64,000 nt of DNA from Orientallactaga sibirica. Taxonomy: Eukaryota; Chordata; Mammalia; Rodentia; Dipodidae. Below the pieces are notes generated by a model. The model was not told the DNA's origin. It saw nothing but the letters and a program-made list of their open reading frames with translations, and did not search any database. Made by a program: the position numbers and the translations under genes. Shown here piece after piece: positions 11,761 through 22,826 of the stretch (its first letter is position 1; each line of letters starts with the position of its first letter). The stretch is taken from the NCBI GenBank assembly GCA_036365145.1, contig JAEOAD010000031.1, positions 8,776,001 to 8,840,000 of the forward strand. The letters are read 5' to 3'.

Positions 11761-12164
11761 ATAGAATTTATTTTTCTGTCACTTGAGCACACATAAATGA
11801 ATGCTTGTTAGGTATAAAGAATATGTGACAAGAAAGAAATACATTTTGTGGCAGGGAAGAATTTGATTTGTTCTACTATGTTCTCAGGAGAATGGAATAG
11901 AAAAGTGCATGGAGGGATCTTTTGTTTGGTTTTGAGATCAAAGCCAACTTTTTGTAATGATTTTTATTTTTTTCAGAGTTTAAAGGTTAGCTCTGTATAA
12001 GTAATGAGGAAACATGGTGAAAAGATGTTTCTGGAGGATGGAAGAAAGTAGAGGCTGTCTAACTGGAGAAGGTCCTCCTCAGACAGATGAGACACACAGC
12101 AACAGGTTTTTTAAAAAGAAAAATATCAAAAATAATAAACCAATTGTAGAGGTGATTTAATTAG
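11761..12164. other. Unassigned DNA
   Basis: Nothing recognised. A-rich towards the next SINE. Confidence 0.4.
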
Positions 12165-12174
12165 AAGTAAAATG

Positions 12175-12380
12175 TGGGCTAGAGAGATGTCTCAGTGATT
12201 AAGGGTTAAGACAATTGCCCTAAAACCTAACCACCCTGGTTTGGTTCTCCAATACCCACGTAAAGCAAGATGCACAAAGTGGTGCATGCATCAGGAGTTC
12301 ATTTACAGTCTCTAGAGGCCTCGGTGCTCCCATTCTCTCTCTCTCTCTCTGCTTGCAAATAAATAAAAATATTAAATAAA
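12175..12380 (+). mobile_element. SINE type I with perfect 10-bp target duplication
   Basis: Diverged type I head and body with CT tract and AAATAAATA tail. Flanked by 'aagtaaaatg' at 12165-12174 and at 12381-12390. Confidence 0.92.
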
Positions 12381-12423
12381 AAGTAAAATGCTATGTTTTA
12401 GGTATTATGGAAAAAAATTGTGC

Positions 12424-12528
12424 TAGGGGATGTAGCTCAGTGTTAGAACACTTGTCTACCATGTGTAAGTCTCTGGGTCCAATGCCCAGTACTGCAAAAA
12501 TAATATTTAAAAAATTAAAGCTCTACAC
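12424..12528 (+). mobile_element. ID element (tRNA-Ala/BC1-type SINE)
   Basis: 'ggggatgtagctcagtgtta' carries the A box and 'ctgggtccaatgcccagtac' the B-box region, in the order of rodent ID elements, followed by an A-rich tail. This is the only stand-alone ID copy I see. Not a functional tRNA: there is no intact cloverleaf 3' half. Confidence 0.8.
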
Positions 12529-12912
12529 CATAGGCTGCTGTTACAGGACATTGAGAGAACATGATATAAATAAGAAGGAAGCAGCTTTCTCTTGGTCAGC
12601 CCCCATGAAGCTGGAAATTGCTATGGGAACCATTGTGGGATAATGGCCAACAACAGTGCAAATAAGCAAGAGACCCCACAAGCTATGAACTCAACCTGGT
12701 GGGCAAGAGTACACACCTAAGCAATAGTGGCTCACAGCCTTTGTGGGTAACCAAGTACCCTCTGATTGGGCATGAGGCCCACTCTGTGAGAGAGAACTTA
12801 TATCTGACACTGGAAACAAAACCAGAATCCCATGACCAGGAAACTCATAGACTCTAGAGAGAAGTCTCCACTGCTAAGAAGAGTGGACATCCACATCAAA
12901 AAAATCTCTCAA

Positions 12913-13114
12913 GGGCTGGAGAGATGGCTTAGTGATTAAGGCACTTGCTTGCTAGGCCAAAGACCCAGGTTTGATTCCCCAGGACCCACTGACGCCAGGT
13001 GCACTGGGTGATGTGTGCATATGAAATTCATTTGCAGTGGCTAAAGGCCTTGGTGTGCCCATACTCTCCCTCTTTCTCTCTCTCTCAAAGAAACAAAATA
13101 AAATATTTTTTAAA
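12913..13114 (+). mobile_element. SINE type I, first of a serial pair
   Basis: Complete copy. Left flank 'aatctctcaa' and right flank 'agactctcaaat' share the 'ctctcaa' target. Confidence 0.9.
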
Positions 13115-13126
13115 AGACTCTCAAAT

Positions 13127-13390
13127 GGGCTGGAGAGATTGCTTAGTGGTTAAGGCGCCTGCCTCCTAAGCCTAAGAACACTGGTTCCAATCTCCAGCAG
13201 TTTCAATCTCCAGGTCCCACGTTTAGCCAGAGGCAAAGTGATGCAAGGGCACATTGCCGCACTTGACCACAAGGGAGCGGAGGCATCTGGATTTCATTTG
13301 CAGCAGCTGAGAGGCCACTGGTGTGCCCATCTCTGTCTCCCTCTCCCTCCTCTCTCTCTCAAACAAAAAAAAAAAAAAAAAAAAAAAAAA
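13127..13390 (+). mobile_element. SINE type II with perfect 12-bp target duplication
   Basis: Type II differs from type I by 'gcctcctaagcctaagaaca', 'ccacgtttagccag', 'gaccacaaggg' and 'gcagcagctgagagg'. Flanked by 'agactctcaaat' at 13115-13126 and 13391-13402. Here the tail is a nearly pure A run of about 28. Confidence 0.94.
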
Positions 13391-13976
13391 AGACTCTCAA
13401 ATAACTATGCATATCCCCCTTAAAGCTGCTCTCCCTCTTGCTCAGAGAATCTGGCTTCTTTTACAGATACTAGAGAATAGTAGAGACCCAGGATCCATTA
13501 GTGTACAACAAGGAAAGATGGCCGACCTCCTACCATTAGAAATGCCACCTCTCACACATCTGCAGGGGCCTGCACAGAAATTCCAGAGGAAGCAGTAGCA
13601 CCTTTGCTGCCATTGCTATCCTGACAAATCAGCTTTAGGGAGACTGAGAAAGACAGTGCTGTAAACAAAACCCATCAAAGCAGGAATCCAGAGGCTACAG
13701 AGAACTCAGCACCAAATCAGATGCTAACATGCCCACCAAGGCTCAGGGATTACTGCAGAAGAGGGGGCAGAAAGACTGTAAGAGCCGCAGGGTTGGTAGG
13801 AATATGTCGAGACACACCTGCTCCCCCTGCAGAGACTGATGGAGGCCTTAATTACCCCACAGTGAATACCAATAACTCCACTGAGGAGCGCCATCAGGGA
13901 AATTTGGACAGGGATATAAGAATATAACTTTGTAAAAAAAGTAAATAAAGGTAAAACAAATAGAAAAATAAAACTT

Positions 13977-14955
13977 CTCATGTCTCATATCAAATTCTCA
14001 ATTGAAACTCAGCTTTATTGTATATAACTCAGGACAGTGCTGAAACCCGCTATGAGACCTTTCCCTCCGCTGACAGAACTCTGTATTTCTTTTTAGCTAA
14101 GTCTATGGATGGTCTCATAGGACAAGATGGGGACCATGCATACTTTTCAGTTCTCCCTCCAGTTTCCCATCATCTTACCTTTGAGCCCTTTGTACTTGAC
14201 ACCTGTGAATGGAGTCACATTGTTCCTTGTCAGTGCTGACATGTTCACTTTGGGAAATTTCAACACAGTGATCCCCAGCCAAATCTTAAGAAACACCAGA
14301 GTTGGCAAACTGCAACTCATAAAATCAGTTTCATAGCAAATATGGGATTAGGGGAAAGCATAAAAGTAGCATGGGATGTATAGATTCCAAAATAAAAGTT
14401 GTGGAATGCTGGATTTTCCCAGGTAACTTCATGTCTGCGTACATCACAATATTTTGTTATTCAGGGGAAGTTTCTGCTGGAAATGTCACACCTGCCTTTC
14501 CAGATCTGAAGTTAAGACTTTGTTTAGCATCTTCCTGGACTTCATCCTCCCTCGCATTGAGCATCAACGGGAATTAGTGCGTGCTCAGATAGTGAAGTTT
14601 AAAGAGTTTGAAGCTGAACCCTACAGTCTGACCCAAGGAAGACTCTGCACCTATGTACCTCCACTGTCAATGCAGATTCAAACTGTACTCAGAAGACAGC
14701 ATCATGGTGAGGACTCAGTGGATTAATTAAGCGAAAGGCTTGGACCAGTGTCAGCACGTGGGAGCTGGAGTGTGGACCAACATCTCCTTAATTCATGTTC
14801 AGAGAATTGACAGCACATCTGTGTTCCCACTGGCCTCTGCCATTGATAAATGATAATTTTGGGGGGTGTCTTGTACTGTCTAATTTCAAAGGGGATGTGC
14901 ATAAAGAAATCTCTATATGCTTTGCTCAAAGCATGACTTATATAACACAATTCTT
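13977..14955. other. Unassigned DNA with one 90-codon frame
   Basis: No recognised repeat. The plus-strand frame 14454-14726 includes the charged stretch LPRIEHQRELVRAQIVKFKE, which I do not recognise. It has no homologue I can name, no signal sequence and no domain motif. It could be a relic exon or chance. Confidence 0.3.
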
Positions 14956-15184
14956 TCTTTTTAAAAATATTTATTTATTTAGTTTCAAGGAGATAGAGAC
15001 AGAGGCAGACAGACAGAGGCAGGGAGAGAAAATGGGCACACCACAGCCTGTAGCTACTGCAAAAGAACTTCAGATGCATGCACCACTTTGTGCATCTGGC
15101 TTTAAATGGGTACTGTTGAATCAAACCCTGGTCATTAGGCTCTGAAGAAAAGTGTCTTAATTGCTGAGTCATCTTCCCTGCCCA
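14956..15184 (-). mobile_element. SINE type I, minus strand
   Basis: The plus strand shows the antisense order: T-rich tail 'tatttatttatttag', GA tract, 'ttcagatgcatgcaccactt', 'gtgcatctggcttta', and head 'cttaattgctgagtcatctt'. Confidence 0.9.
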
Positions 15185-15879
15185 TACCTCCCCTTTCTGT
15201 TAGATGGGAATCTAAGCCTTGGCAAATTCTGAACATGGATTGTGACATTTAGCTCTTTCAGCCAGGAACAAGATGATGCCCACTCTGGAAAGAATAAGAG
15301 CTGAAAACTTCTGGTACCCAGAAAAATGTAGCTCAAGGAAATGAATAATTTTACAATTCAATTTCTGATAATCTATATGATTATAGATTATTCTTATTTT
15401 CTTTTATTTTTAATAAAATAATAAACAACAATGTACTTTATGAAGAATTAAGAAAGTACACACAGGTTGTCAATAGCTTTAATTTGATTGGGAAGAGGAA
15501 TGTAAGAGGAGAAAGGAAATGGAGACATATACATACACACCCAACTGAAAGTATAGTGAAATTAATATGGGAAAATCTCAGTGTTATTTCAATACATTTT
15601 AATTATTTTCTTAAACATCATTTTATATATATTTGTAGGCATATTAGCTAAGCAGTTCCCCATCTTATATACTCCCTTGATGCTTATTAAAAATTTAATA
15701 ATAAAGAGTTTGGGCAGAATTCCCTTGCATATGTGGATAATGCTGCAGAACCCATAGGTTATTCAAGTAAAATCCCAGTGCTAAAGAACAGGATACCTCC
15801 AAGTGAATTGTTGGTCAAGGAGACCCCAAAAGAATGTAGACTATTGCCAATGCCCTTGATTGCTCATCAGAACCAAATG
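15185..15879. other. Unassigned AT-rich DNA
   Basis: No gene or clear repeat. A run of TTTTATTTTTAATAAAATAATAA near 15395-15425. Confidence 0.4.
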
Positions 15880-16320
15880 ATAAGGCCTTACTGAAGACAC
15901 CACATGCTGTGGTTGCAGGACACTGAAAAATCAAACTTCAATTGAGCTGGAAGCTTCCTTTCTGTCAGAGTGCTAGAACATGTTATCCAGTTTTCTATGG
16001 GAGAAAAGTCATCAACAGTCATCTTACCCAGCAGTGGATCCTGTGAGCTATACAACTGACCAGCCAGTCAAGATGTGTCAACTGGTATAATAGCGACATG
16101 ATGGTATGTGGGTCCACTCCACTGGAAGGAATTCTGTGCTTGTTAATAAAACCTGGTCAAAAGCCTATGGTTTGGAAAGTTGTAGTCTCTGGGGTGTGGG
16201 GACTGAGGGGTTTCCTACTTGCTAAGTTGACTTGTTGTGCTCATCAAATTGCCCCTGAATATTTGTGTTTGTGCTCCTTTCATCTTTGATCAGATAAACT
16301 TTTTTTTTTTTTTTTCTGTT
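15880..16320 (+). mobile_element. Probable old L1 3' UTR fragment
   Basis: 'ctgaagacaccacatgctg' with 'ttgcaggacact' parallels 'ctgaagacaccacagcctg' at 2552. 'gagctggaagcttcctttct' and 'catcaacagtcatctta' also fit the rodent L1 3' UTR. Ends near a T run at 16299-16313. Assignment is by partial internal similarity. Confidence 0.45.
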
Positions 16321-16611
16321 AGCAATGACTATTTGGGAGTCTTGAAACACTTCAAAGTGCTGAGAATAAGTGACTGTTGAGGGCTCGGCACTCTAAGGCT
16401 TGGGGAAAATTGTGGAAGAGGAAAAGGAAAGAATGTAGGAATCAGTGGAGGAGAGAAATGTTTTGTAATACTATCTTCCAGACATGATGTGGACATTGCA
16501 TCATAACCTCACAGCATCTGCACAAGATCTGTGAAATATTGGGCCCATTCACATTTCATGATAGATGGTAGAATAGTTCCCTTCCCACCCCCTCCTTAAA
16601 AAAGAGATCTC

Positions 16612-16885
16612 GGGCTGGAGAGATGGCTTAGCAGTTAAGGCGCCTGCCTGCTAAGCCTAAGAACCCGGTTCCAATCTCCAGGTCCCACGTTTAGCCAGTT
16701 GCAAAGTGAAGCAAGGGTGCAATGCTGCACTTGTCCAAAAGGGGGCGCACACATCTGGATTTCATTCGCAGCAGCTGAGAGACTGCTGGCGTGCCCATCT
16801 CTATCTGTCTCCCTCTCCCTCTCTGTCTCTCTTTTTGTGTCTCTCTCCAAAAAATAAATAAAATAATTAAAAAATAAAAAAATTT
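16612..16885 (+). mobile_element. SINE type II with perfect 13-bp target duplication
   Basis: 'ggctggagagatggcttagc', 'gcctgcctgctaagcctaag', 'ccacgtttagccagttgc', CT tract and A-rich tail. Flanked by 'aaaaagagatctc' at 16599-16611 and 16886-16898. A young insertion. Confidence 0.95.
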
Positions 16886-16898
16886 AAAAAGAGATCTC

Positions 16899-17434
16899 TA
16901 AATGTAGGAGAGGGATTTGTTGGAAAGAAGGGATTTAGTGTAAGGGGAATGGATAAGGGGGACAAAAGAAGGTAACAGGAAGGGATTATGATCAAAATAC
17001 ATTATATACATGTATGAAAATTATCAATCAAAAGTTTAAAAAATATAATGGGTATGCTTCCATGTTTCTAATTTTCCATGATTATAATTTTATAATTATA
17101 CACATATTTAGAGATTTTTTTGTCCTTGTTCTTTTAAAGGACAGATGCTTTTGTATTCACTATTCAGCTTCTTTATTCTTTCAAAAATATATTAATAAAC
17201 CAAGCCAACTGGAAAAAGTGTAATTTTTCCTATTAAAAAATGTTACAAATCATGTATTATATGGATATGACATAACTTACTCCTCCCCTATAGATAGGTG
17301 TTAGTTTTGAGAGGATTTAGAGTAACCAGGAAGCAAGGATTCCTGGGCATGTCTGTAAGGATGTTTCCAGAGATCAGAGGACACACTCAGAATATAGGAG
17401 ACACTATTCTATGGTCTGAGAGTCAGGACTGAAT
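16899..17434. other. AT-rich DNA, nothing recognised
   Basis: No gene or repeat landmarks. A 69-codon frame at 17014 is AT-biased and probably chance. Confidence 0.4.
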
Positions 17435-17449
17435 AAAAACAGAAATCAG

Positions 17450-17650
17450 GGCTGGAGAGATGGCTTAGCAGTTAAGGAGTTTGCCTGCAAAGCCACAGGA
17501 TCCTGGTTCAACTCTCCAGGACCAATGTAAGCCAGATGCACAAGGAGGCGAATGCATCTGGAGTTCATTTGCAGCGGCTGGAGGCCATGGTGAGCCCATT
17601 CTCTCTCTGCCTCTTTCTCTCTCTCAATAAATAAATAAAAAGAATATTAA
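17450..17650 (+). mobile_element. SINE type I with 15-bp target duplication
   Basis: Complete copy. Duplication 'aaaaacagaaatcag' (17435-17449) versus 'aaaaacagaaaacag' (17651-17665), one mismatch. Confidence 0.94.
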
Positions 17651-17663
17651 AAAAACAGAAAAC

Positions 17664-17869
17664 AGGGGCTGGAGAGATGGCTTAGTGGTTAAGGTGCTTG
17701 CCTGCAAAGGCTAAGGACCCAGGTTTAATTCCCTATTAACCATGTAAACCAGATGCAAAAAATGGTGTATACGTCTGGAGTCTGAGGTGGCTAGAGGCCC
17801 TGGCATACCCCTTCTCTCTCTCTCTTTCTCATCTGCCTCTTTCTGTCTCTGTCAGAAATAAATAAAATA
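17664..17869 (+). mobile_element. SINE type I, immediately downstream
   Basis: Head 'ggctggagagatggcttag' directly follows the previous copy's duplication. Its A-rich tail became the target for the next B1. Confidence 0.92.
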
Positions 17870-18006
17870 GTGTCGGGAGTGGTGGCGCACACCTTTAATC
17901 CCAGCACTTGGGAGGCAGAGGTAGGAGGATCACCGAGAGTTCAAGGCCACCCTGAGACTACATAGTTAACTCCAGGTCAGCCTGGATCAGAGTGAAACCC
18001 TACCTG

Positions 18007-18041
<35 letters not shown>

Positions 18042-18050
18042 AAAAAAAAA
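17870..18050 (+). mobile_element. B1 SINE (7SL-derived)
   Basis: 'ggtggcgcacacctttaat', 'cccagcacttgggaggcaga', 'gttcaaggccaccctgagac', 'aactccaggtcagcctgg' in canonical B1 order, then a long A run (18009-18039). Completes a head-to-tail trio of SINEs. Confidence 0.96.
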
Positions 18051-18125
18051 GAAAATAAAATAATATATATTTTTTTTAAAAAGTAAAAGCAATTAGAGCA
18101 TTTCTATCTCTGTTTCTTCACTTTG

Positions 18126-18258
18126 CTTTTTTTTTTTTTTTTCTATTTCTTTTAGCTAAGTTCTCAATAACTCATTGCTGAGGCTGGCTTTGAATTCTAG
18201 ACCTCAGGTTTCCACCTCCTAAGTGCTGGATTACAGGAGTGAGCCACGGTTCCCTCTT
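18126..18258 (-). mobile_element. B1 SINE, minus strand, diverged
   Basis: T run, then antisense B1 landmarks 'ggctggctttgaattctaga', 'tcctaagtgctggattacag', 'gagtgagccacggt'. Confidence 0.85.
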
Positions 18259-19054
18259 GTCTATGGGTGCAATGTAATGGCCTCCCTGTACTCCTTTGAC
18301 CATGACTTAGACCATTATTTAGTTCAAATCATGAACTAAAACAAAGCATTTCTTAAGTTGCTTTATCAAGTATTTTTTCCATAATAATGAAGGAAGGCAA
18401 ATGATACAAATTCCACCCACTAGAAAGTGTGCTCTGCTAAAATGGAACTGAAATCTTCATGGGAACTGGGCCTAGAATGTCCTGAATTTTTAATTCTGTT
18501 GTCTTATTGTTTTCTCTAGCCCAAGCCATGTTCATTTGGGCACAATGGTTTTTACAATAGTTTGAAACCCAGCATGGTCAATACCTGCTCAAGTTATTTT
18601 TTTCATAGAAACATTAAAATTCATTTTATATAATAAACACATCTCTTAGGATTTTATTCAAAAGTAATTAATTAACTTACAAATATTTCTTCTTTGTCAT
18701 CTTATGTCTTCTATTAAAGGAAAGCATGTTTCCATTCATTTAGATTTTGTTTTACGTCTGCCAACATATTAGATAAATTTGGCATGTACATTTAATGCTA
18801 TTTACACAAATTAATTTCTAAGTACTTTATGTTTTATTTTTACTATTATTTCTGAAATTATTCTTTTGAGTCTATGAAACAGTGACTAATATCATTTTTT
18901 CTGCACAGTATGGAGACAAAGATTATGCTTTCTAATGTCAAACTCCCTCTAGTCTTTGGCTAAAAGAGGGGCTACATCCATCAATCTCTCTAAATCAATA
19001 ATGCTTTAATTTAACCCGTGCTCACTTTACTTTCCATTGGAGAATCTGTTGTTC
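18259..19054. other. Unassigned AT-rich DNA
   Basis: No repeat or gene landmarks recognised. Confidence 0.4.
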
Positions 19055-19510
19055 TTTTTCAGAATGTAGTGAGACCCCAGGAGGTTAACCACCCCTCACA
19101 TCTCAGTCAAGGACCAGGTGAAACTACAGAGAAAGTAGGGAGAGATGAGCAAGAGTGCTGCTTCCATGGTGAGCCTGACAAGCAGAGCCAGGGTGAAGGA
19201 GACGGACACTGAGGATACTCAACACACACCAGAGCAGAAATCCAGAGGCTCCTAAGAGCTCATTGCTGAAGTAGACTTAAAACTCACCCACCTAGGCTCA
19301 GGGAATTTTGCAGAACAGGGGGTGGAAAGATTGTAAAAGTCACAGGTTGGGATGTCATGCCCGGAGGCACTGCCGTCCCCCAATAACTGATTGTTGCTCC
19401 CACAAAGCATAACCCACAAACCCATGGGGAATTCCAGCAACCCCACTGAGGAGGGCCCCCTGTGGAATGGGAGCAGCTAGGAGGGAAAAGATGGTACCAA
19501 CACATGATAT
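19055..19510 (+). mobile_element. L1 3' UTR copy, old
   Basis: 'cacccacctaggctcaggg' followed by 'cagaacagggggtggaaag' and 'attgtaaaagtcacaggttg' aligns with the landmark block at 13735-13800. 'cagcaaccccactgaggag' matches 13872-13890. No ORF2 portion. Confidence 0.65.
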
Positions 19511-19650
19511 ATCCATATAAAATATGTTCTTAATAATAAAAATTCTATTTTTCATACTTCATTAGATTTGTAGATAGGTTCTTGAGTAATTATTTTTCTA
19601 TAGGTTCCTACTTTCTTAATACATTAATACTATTATTAAAAGTATAGTCA

Positions 19651-19873
19651 GGGATGGAGAGATGGTTTAGTATTTAAGGCATTTGCTTGCAAAGCTGAAG
19701 GATCCCAGTTCGATTCTACAGGACCCGCCTCAGCCAGATGCACAAGGGGGAGCATGCATTTGGAGTTTGTTTGCAGTGGCTGAATGCCCTGGCATGCCCA
19801 TTCTCTCCCTCTCTCTTTCTTCTCTCTCTCTCTGCCTCTCTCCCTCGCAAATAAATAAATAAATAAAATATAT
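19651..19873 (+). mobile_element. SINE type I with about 14-bp target duplication
   Basis: Complete copy with AAATAAATA tail. Duplication 'ttaaaagtatagtca' (ends 19650) versus 'ttaaaagtatggtca' (from 19874), one mismatch. Confidence 0.94.
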
Positions 19874-19888
19874 TTAAAAGTATGGTCA

Positions 19889-20130
19889 TTATACATGTGT
19901 TTACCTCTTCTTTTCCAATATTATGTACTAGAATATTTTGTATTTGTTGAACTACTCCATTAATGTAAAATTATAAAGATGATTGTGGATATTTTGCAAG
20001 GTTTACTTTAATTTAAATATTAAATACTACCTATTTAAGGCCATATTTTCTATTGTATTTGCAAATTTGATTATTCATATTTATTTTATTTTGATTTTAA
20101 TTTTATTTAAAGGAAGGCTAAACATTTATT
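19889..20130. other. AT-rich DNA
   Basis: No landmarks; TTTTATTTTGATTTTAATTT-like stretch before the SINE. Confidence 0.4.
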
Positions 20131-20510
20131 TGATGTGTCTGCATAGCTCAGTAGTTAAGATGTTTTCCTGCAATGGCTAAGGACCTGGGTTTGGTTCTCT
20201 AGTACCCACGTGAAGCCAAATACACAGGGTGGCCATGCATATGCAGTCTGCAGCAGCTGGAGGCCCTGGTGTGCCAATTTTCACTCTCTCTTCTCCTATC
20301 TCTTCTCCTGTCCTCTCCTCTTCTCTCCTCTCCTGTCCTCTCTTCCCCTCCCCTCCCCTCCCCTCCCCTCCATTCCTCTTCTCTTCTGTTTTTTCTCTCT
20401 CTTCTCTTCTCTTCTCTTCTCTTCTCTTCTCTTCTCTTCTCTTCTCTTCTCTTCTCTTCTCTTCTCTCTTCACTCTGTATCTTCCTGCTTGCACATAAAA
20501 ATATCTCAAA
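20131..20510 (+). mobile_element. SINE type I with expanded CT tract
   Basis: Diverged head 'tgtctgcatagctcagtag', body 'cacgtgaagccaaatacaca', 'gcagcagctggaggccctgg'. The CT-rich segment has expanded into TCTCC/TCCCC and then (TCTTC)n at about 20398-20466, which makes spurious open frames on both strands. Confidence 0.85.
20398..20466. repeat. (TCTTC)n microsatellite
   Basis: Thirteen or more perfect pentamers inside the SINE pyrimidine tract. Confidence 0.95.
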
Positions 20511-20600
20511 TACTTTATTTTTTTTTTAATTTTCTTAGCATATCACACCATGAATATGTTTCCTGATACTAACCAGTGTGGTGTTCTAGGGAATAACTCT

Positions 20601-20812
20601 CTTTTAACATTTTATTTGTTTATTTGAGTGAGAGGGTAGAAAGAGAGAGAGAGAGAGAGAATAGGTGGGCCAGAGCCTTTAGCCACTGCCAACCAACTCC
20701 AGATGCATGTGCCAACTTGTGCATCTGGCTTTATGTGGGTACTGGGCAATCAAACCTGGGTCCTTTGCTTTTGCAGGTAAGTGTCTTAACTGCTAAGCCA
20801 TCTCTCCAGCCT
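20601..20812 (-). mobile_element. SINE type I, minus strand, perfect 11-bp target duplication
   Basis: Antisense order: T-rich tail, GA tract, 'ccagatgcatgtgccaactt', 'actgctaagccatctctcca'. Flanked by 'ggaataactct' at 20590-20600 and 20813-20823. Confidence 0.95.
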
Positions 20813-20823
20813 GGAATAACTCT

Positions 20824-21404
20824 TAAATGAACATGAAGTACTATTCTTCTCATAATAGTTCATGATTAGTTTTCTGTCATTCCATTTGGCTAGAATTAAA
20901 CAAGGTTTTCCTTTCTTGTATTTTCCTTATCTTGTTCTGGAATTTGACTTATAGATAGAAATGAATTGGGTAAGTGTCCTTTTTAAATCTATATCTAGTT
21001 TGTGCGACATTGGAATTACCTATTGTTTAAACGTTAATCTCAACTATAAAATCATATTATCAGAATATTTTTGTCTTTCATTATAATTAGAATATTCAAA
21101 ATTTTCCACTTTTTGTTGGGTCATTTTTGGCTGCTAGGAAATCCTGTATTTCATTCAGGATTTTTAATTTATTGCTAGAGAGTAGCATGCTATATGAAAT
21201 ATTAATGGAAAATGTTGAAAAATCTAATTCTACCCATAATATTACTTACTATAAATTGGAAAGATTGGATGTATTCAAGGTCATGTGTCAGATGATAGGA
21301 ATGTAAAAAAAAATGATTGGATTGGGGATGGGTTGTTGAGTAATTATTTTTTTTTCCATAGGCTTCTGCTGTTTGTGATACCAGCAATACTATTAAAAAT
21401 ACAT
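20824..21404. other. Unassigned DNA, part similar to 19560-19640
   Basis: About 80 bp near 21330-21410 ('gttgagtaattatttt', 'ccataggcttctgct', 'aatactattaaaa') resembles 19575-19645. Probably an unclassified old repeat. Confidence 0.4.
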
Positions 21405-21615
21405 AACACTGCATTATGGTAGTAAAAATGGAGGTTCTGAATTTGAGCTGACATGGACTCAAATGGTGGTTTGACAGACGTTTGTTGTATAAGGCAAGAA
21501 ATTTATTGGAAGATATCTACCCTCAGTTTCCATATGTAAAATGGGGATAGTAACCGTGCTTTCCCCTTGGGTTGATGGGAGGACTGAATAGTGTGGTGTA
21601 AATCTCAGTACCAGG
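21405..21615 (+). mobile_element. MIR element
   Basis: 'gagctgacatggactcaaat' then 'ctcagtttccatatgtaaaa' and 'tggggatagtaacc' follow the conserved MIR core in order. An ancient tRNA-derived mammalian SINE. Confidence 0.75.
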
Positions 21616-21832
21616 GTCAGGGAAGTCACTCAGTTGCACATGCATGAGGCCAAATATTCAATCCACAGTACAAAAAAAAAAAAAGTCAGTTTTTAGCCAA
21701 GCATGGCAGCATGCACCTATGATGCCAGCACTGCAGAGACTGAGATAAGAGGATTGCCTTTAGTTTGAGGCTGGACTGGTCTGCATATAGTGAGGTCTGG
21801 GACAACCAAAATGACATAGTGAGAGCCTGTTC

Positions 21833-21864
<32 letters not shown>

Positions 21865-21878
21865 ACAAACAAAATACA
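21616..21878 (+). mobile_element. ID-like head plus B1, composite SINE
   Basis: 21616-21672 is a degenerate ID/B4-type head ending in an A run. 21690-21835 reads 'agccaagcatggcagcatgc', 'cagcactgcagagactgag', a diverged B1, followed by (AAAAC)n. Confidence 0.65.
21834..21875. repeat. (AAAAC)n tail
   Basis: Seven or so AAAAC/AAAC units forming the B1 tail. Confidence 0.9.
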
Positions 21879-22029
21879 CAAAGCTCAACACCATGCCTAA
21901 TAATTATCAACATTGAGTTATAAAGAACAGAGGTTCGGAGTGACAGAGAACAATGTGGAAATAAAAGATAATGGGCTCTCGAGGAATTTAGGAACAGTCA
22001 GAAGAATACCACTGATGAGACACAAACCA

Positions 22030-22200
22030 TTTCCAACTGTCAGGGTTTAAATCCTGTTTCCACTTACTAGCTGGGGCTTTGGGTCTAGTATTGTCACCTT
22101 TAAAATGGAACTAATAGTAGCATTTGCCTCATACTATTATCCTGATAATTAAACCAGGTGATGCATGGAAAGAGCTTTATGCCTATTAACTTATAAGTAT
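22030..22200 (+). mobile_element. Second MIR element
   Basis: 'cacttactagctggggcttt', 'cctttaaaatggaactaata', 'cctgataattaaaccaggtg', 'atgcatggaaagagctt' match the MIR core and 3' part in order. Confidence 0.8.
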
Positions 22201-22684
22201 ATTCTTAATATATTTTAAGTAAAGGTGATCAAAGCAATAAAAATAGGTGAAAACTCAGGTAAAATATCAAGAGTGGAACACCATTCCCAGTAAGGACGTA
22301 GCAGCTTCTGAAAGTGAAGTGTTGGAATAGGCATTCCTTTATCATGTGACTCCTAGGTGAGAAAGAGAACAGGACAACAGTATCCCACTGTTTTTGCTAC
22401 CCCTTAATCTCTTATCTTATTTGGAAGATGTTGTCCAGGCACATGGCTTTCAAAATCTGGTTGGGTTTTCTGGATGTTAATATTGCTCTAATGCAAGTAA
22501 TAAGTGATGCTTCAAAGGCAGATGACAATTTGGAATGACCTTTTGAAGATAAAAGAAAGACTCTGATCTGAGAAAATAGTCACTTCACTCCTCTCATACC
22601 ATCTCTGATATCAAAGAGGGCATCGGACCCGATGCTATGGGGGGAGAATAGCAGAATTGATAAGATTATATATTAGAGAAAAAA

Positions 22685-22826
22685 TAGATGGGTAGAAAAA
22701 AAAGAAAAGCACAGGCTAGAAGAAAGGAAGGAGAAAGGGAAGAAAGGAAAGGAGAAAGGAAGGAAGGGAAGAAGGAAGGAAGGAAGAAAAGGAAGGAAGA
22801 AAAGAAGGAAAGGGAGAAAGTTGAGG
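22685..22826. repeat. Polypurine GGAA/GAAA tract
   Basis: Imperfect GGAA, GAAAG and AAGG units. Causes complementary K/E-rich and S/F-rich open frames that are not genes. Confidence 0.92.

Larger units (their letters stand above)
12529..13976 (+). mobile_element. L1 3' UTR copy (older subfamily), interrupted by two SINEs
   Basis: Pieces 12529-12912 and 13403-13976. 'gagctcatatctggctctg'-like text and the later block 'cagagactgatggaggcct' parallel 2640-2900 and 3220-3400. The segment 'gcagaagagggggcagaaag' is a landmark shared by all L1 3' UTR copies here. Ends in an A-rich tail (13930-13976). The SINE pair at 12913-13390 is younger. Confidence 0.65.

Noticed and set aside
12424..12515. Possible tRNA gene
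   Set aside because: A and B boxes are present, but the cloverleaf 3' half is missing and an A-rich tail follows: it is an ID-type SINE.
20177..20566. Overlapping frames of 86-118 codons on both strands
   Set aside because: They are translations of the TCTTC/TCCCC tract inside a SINE.
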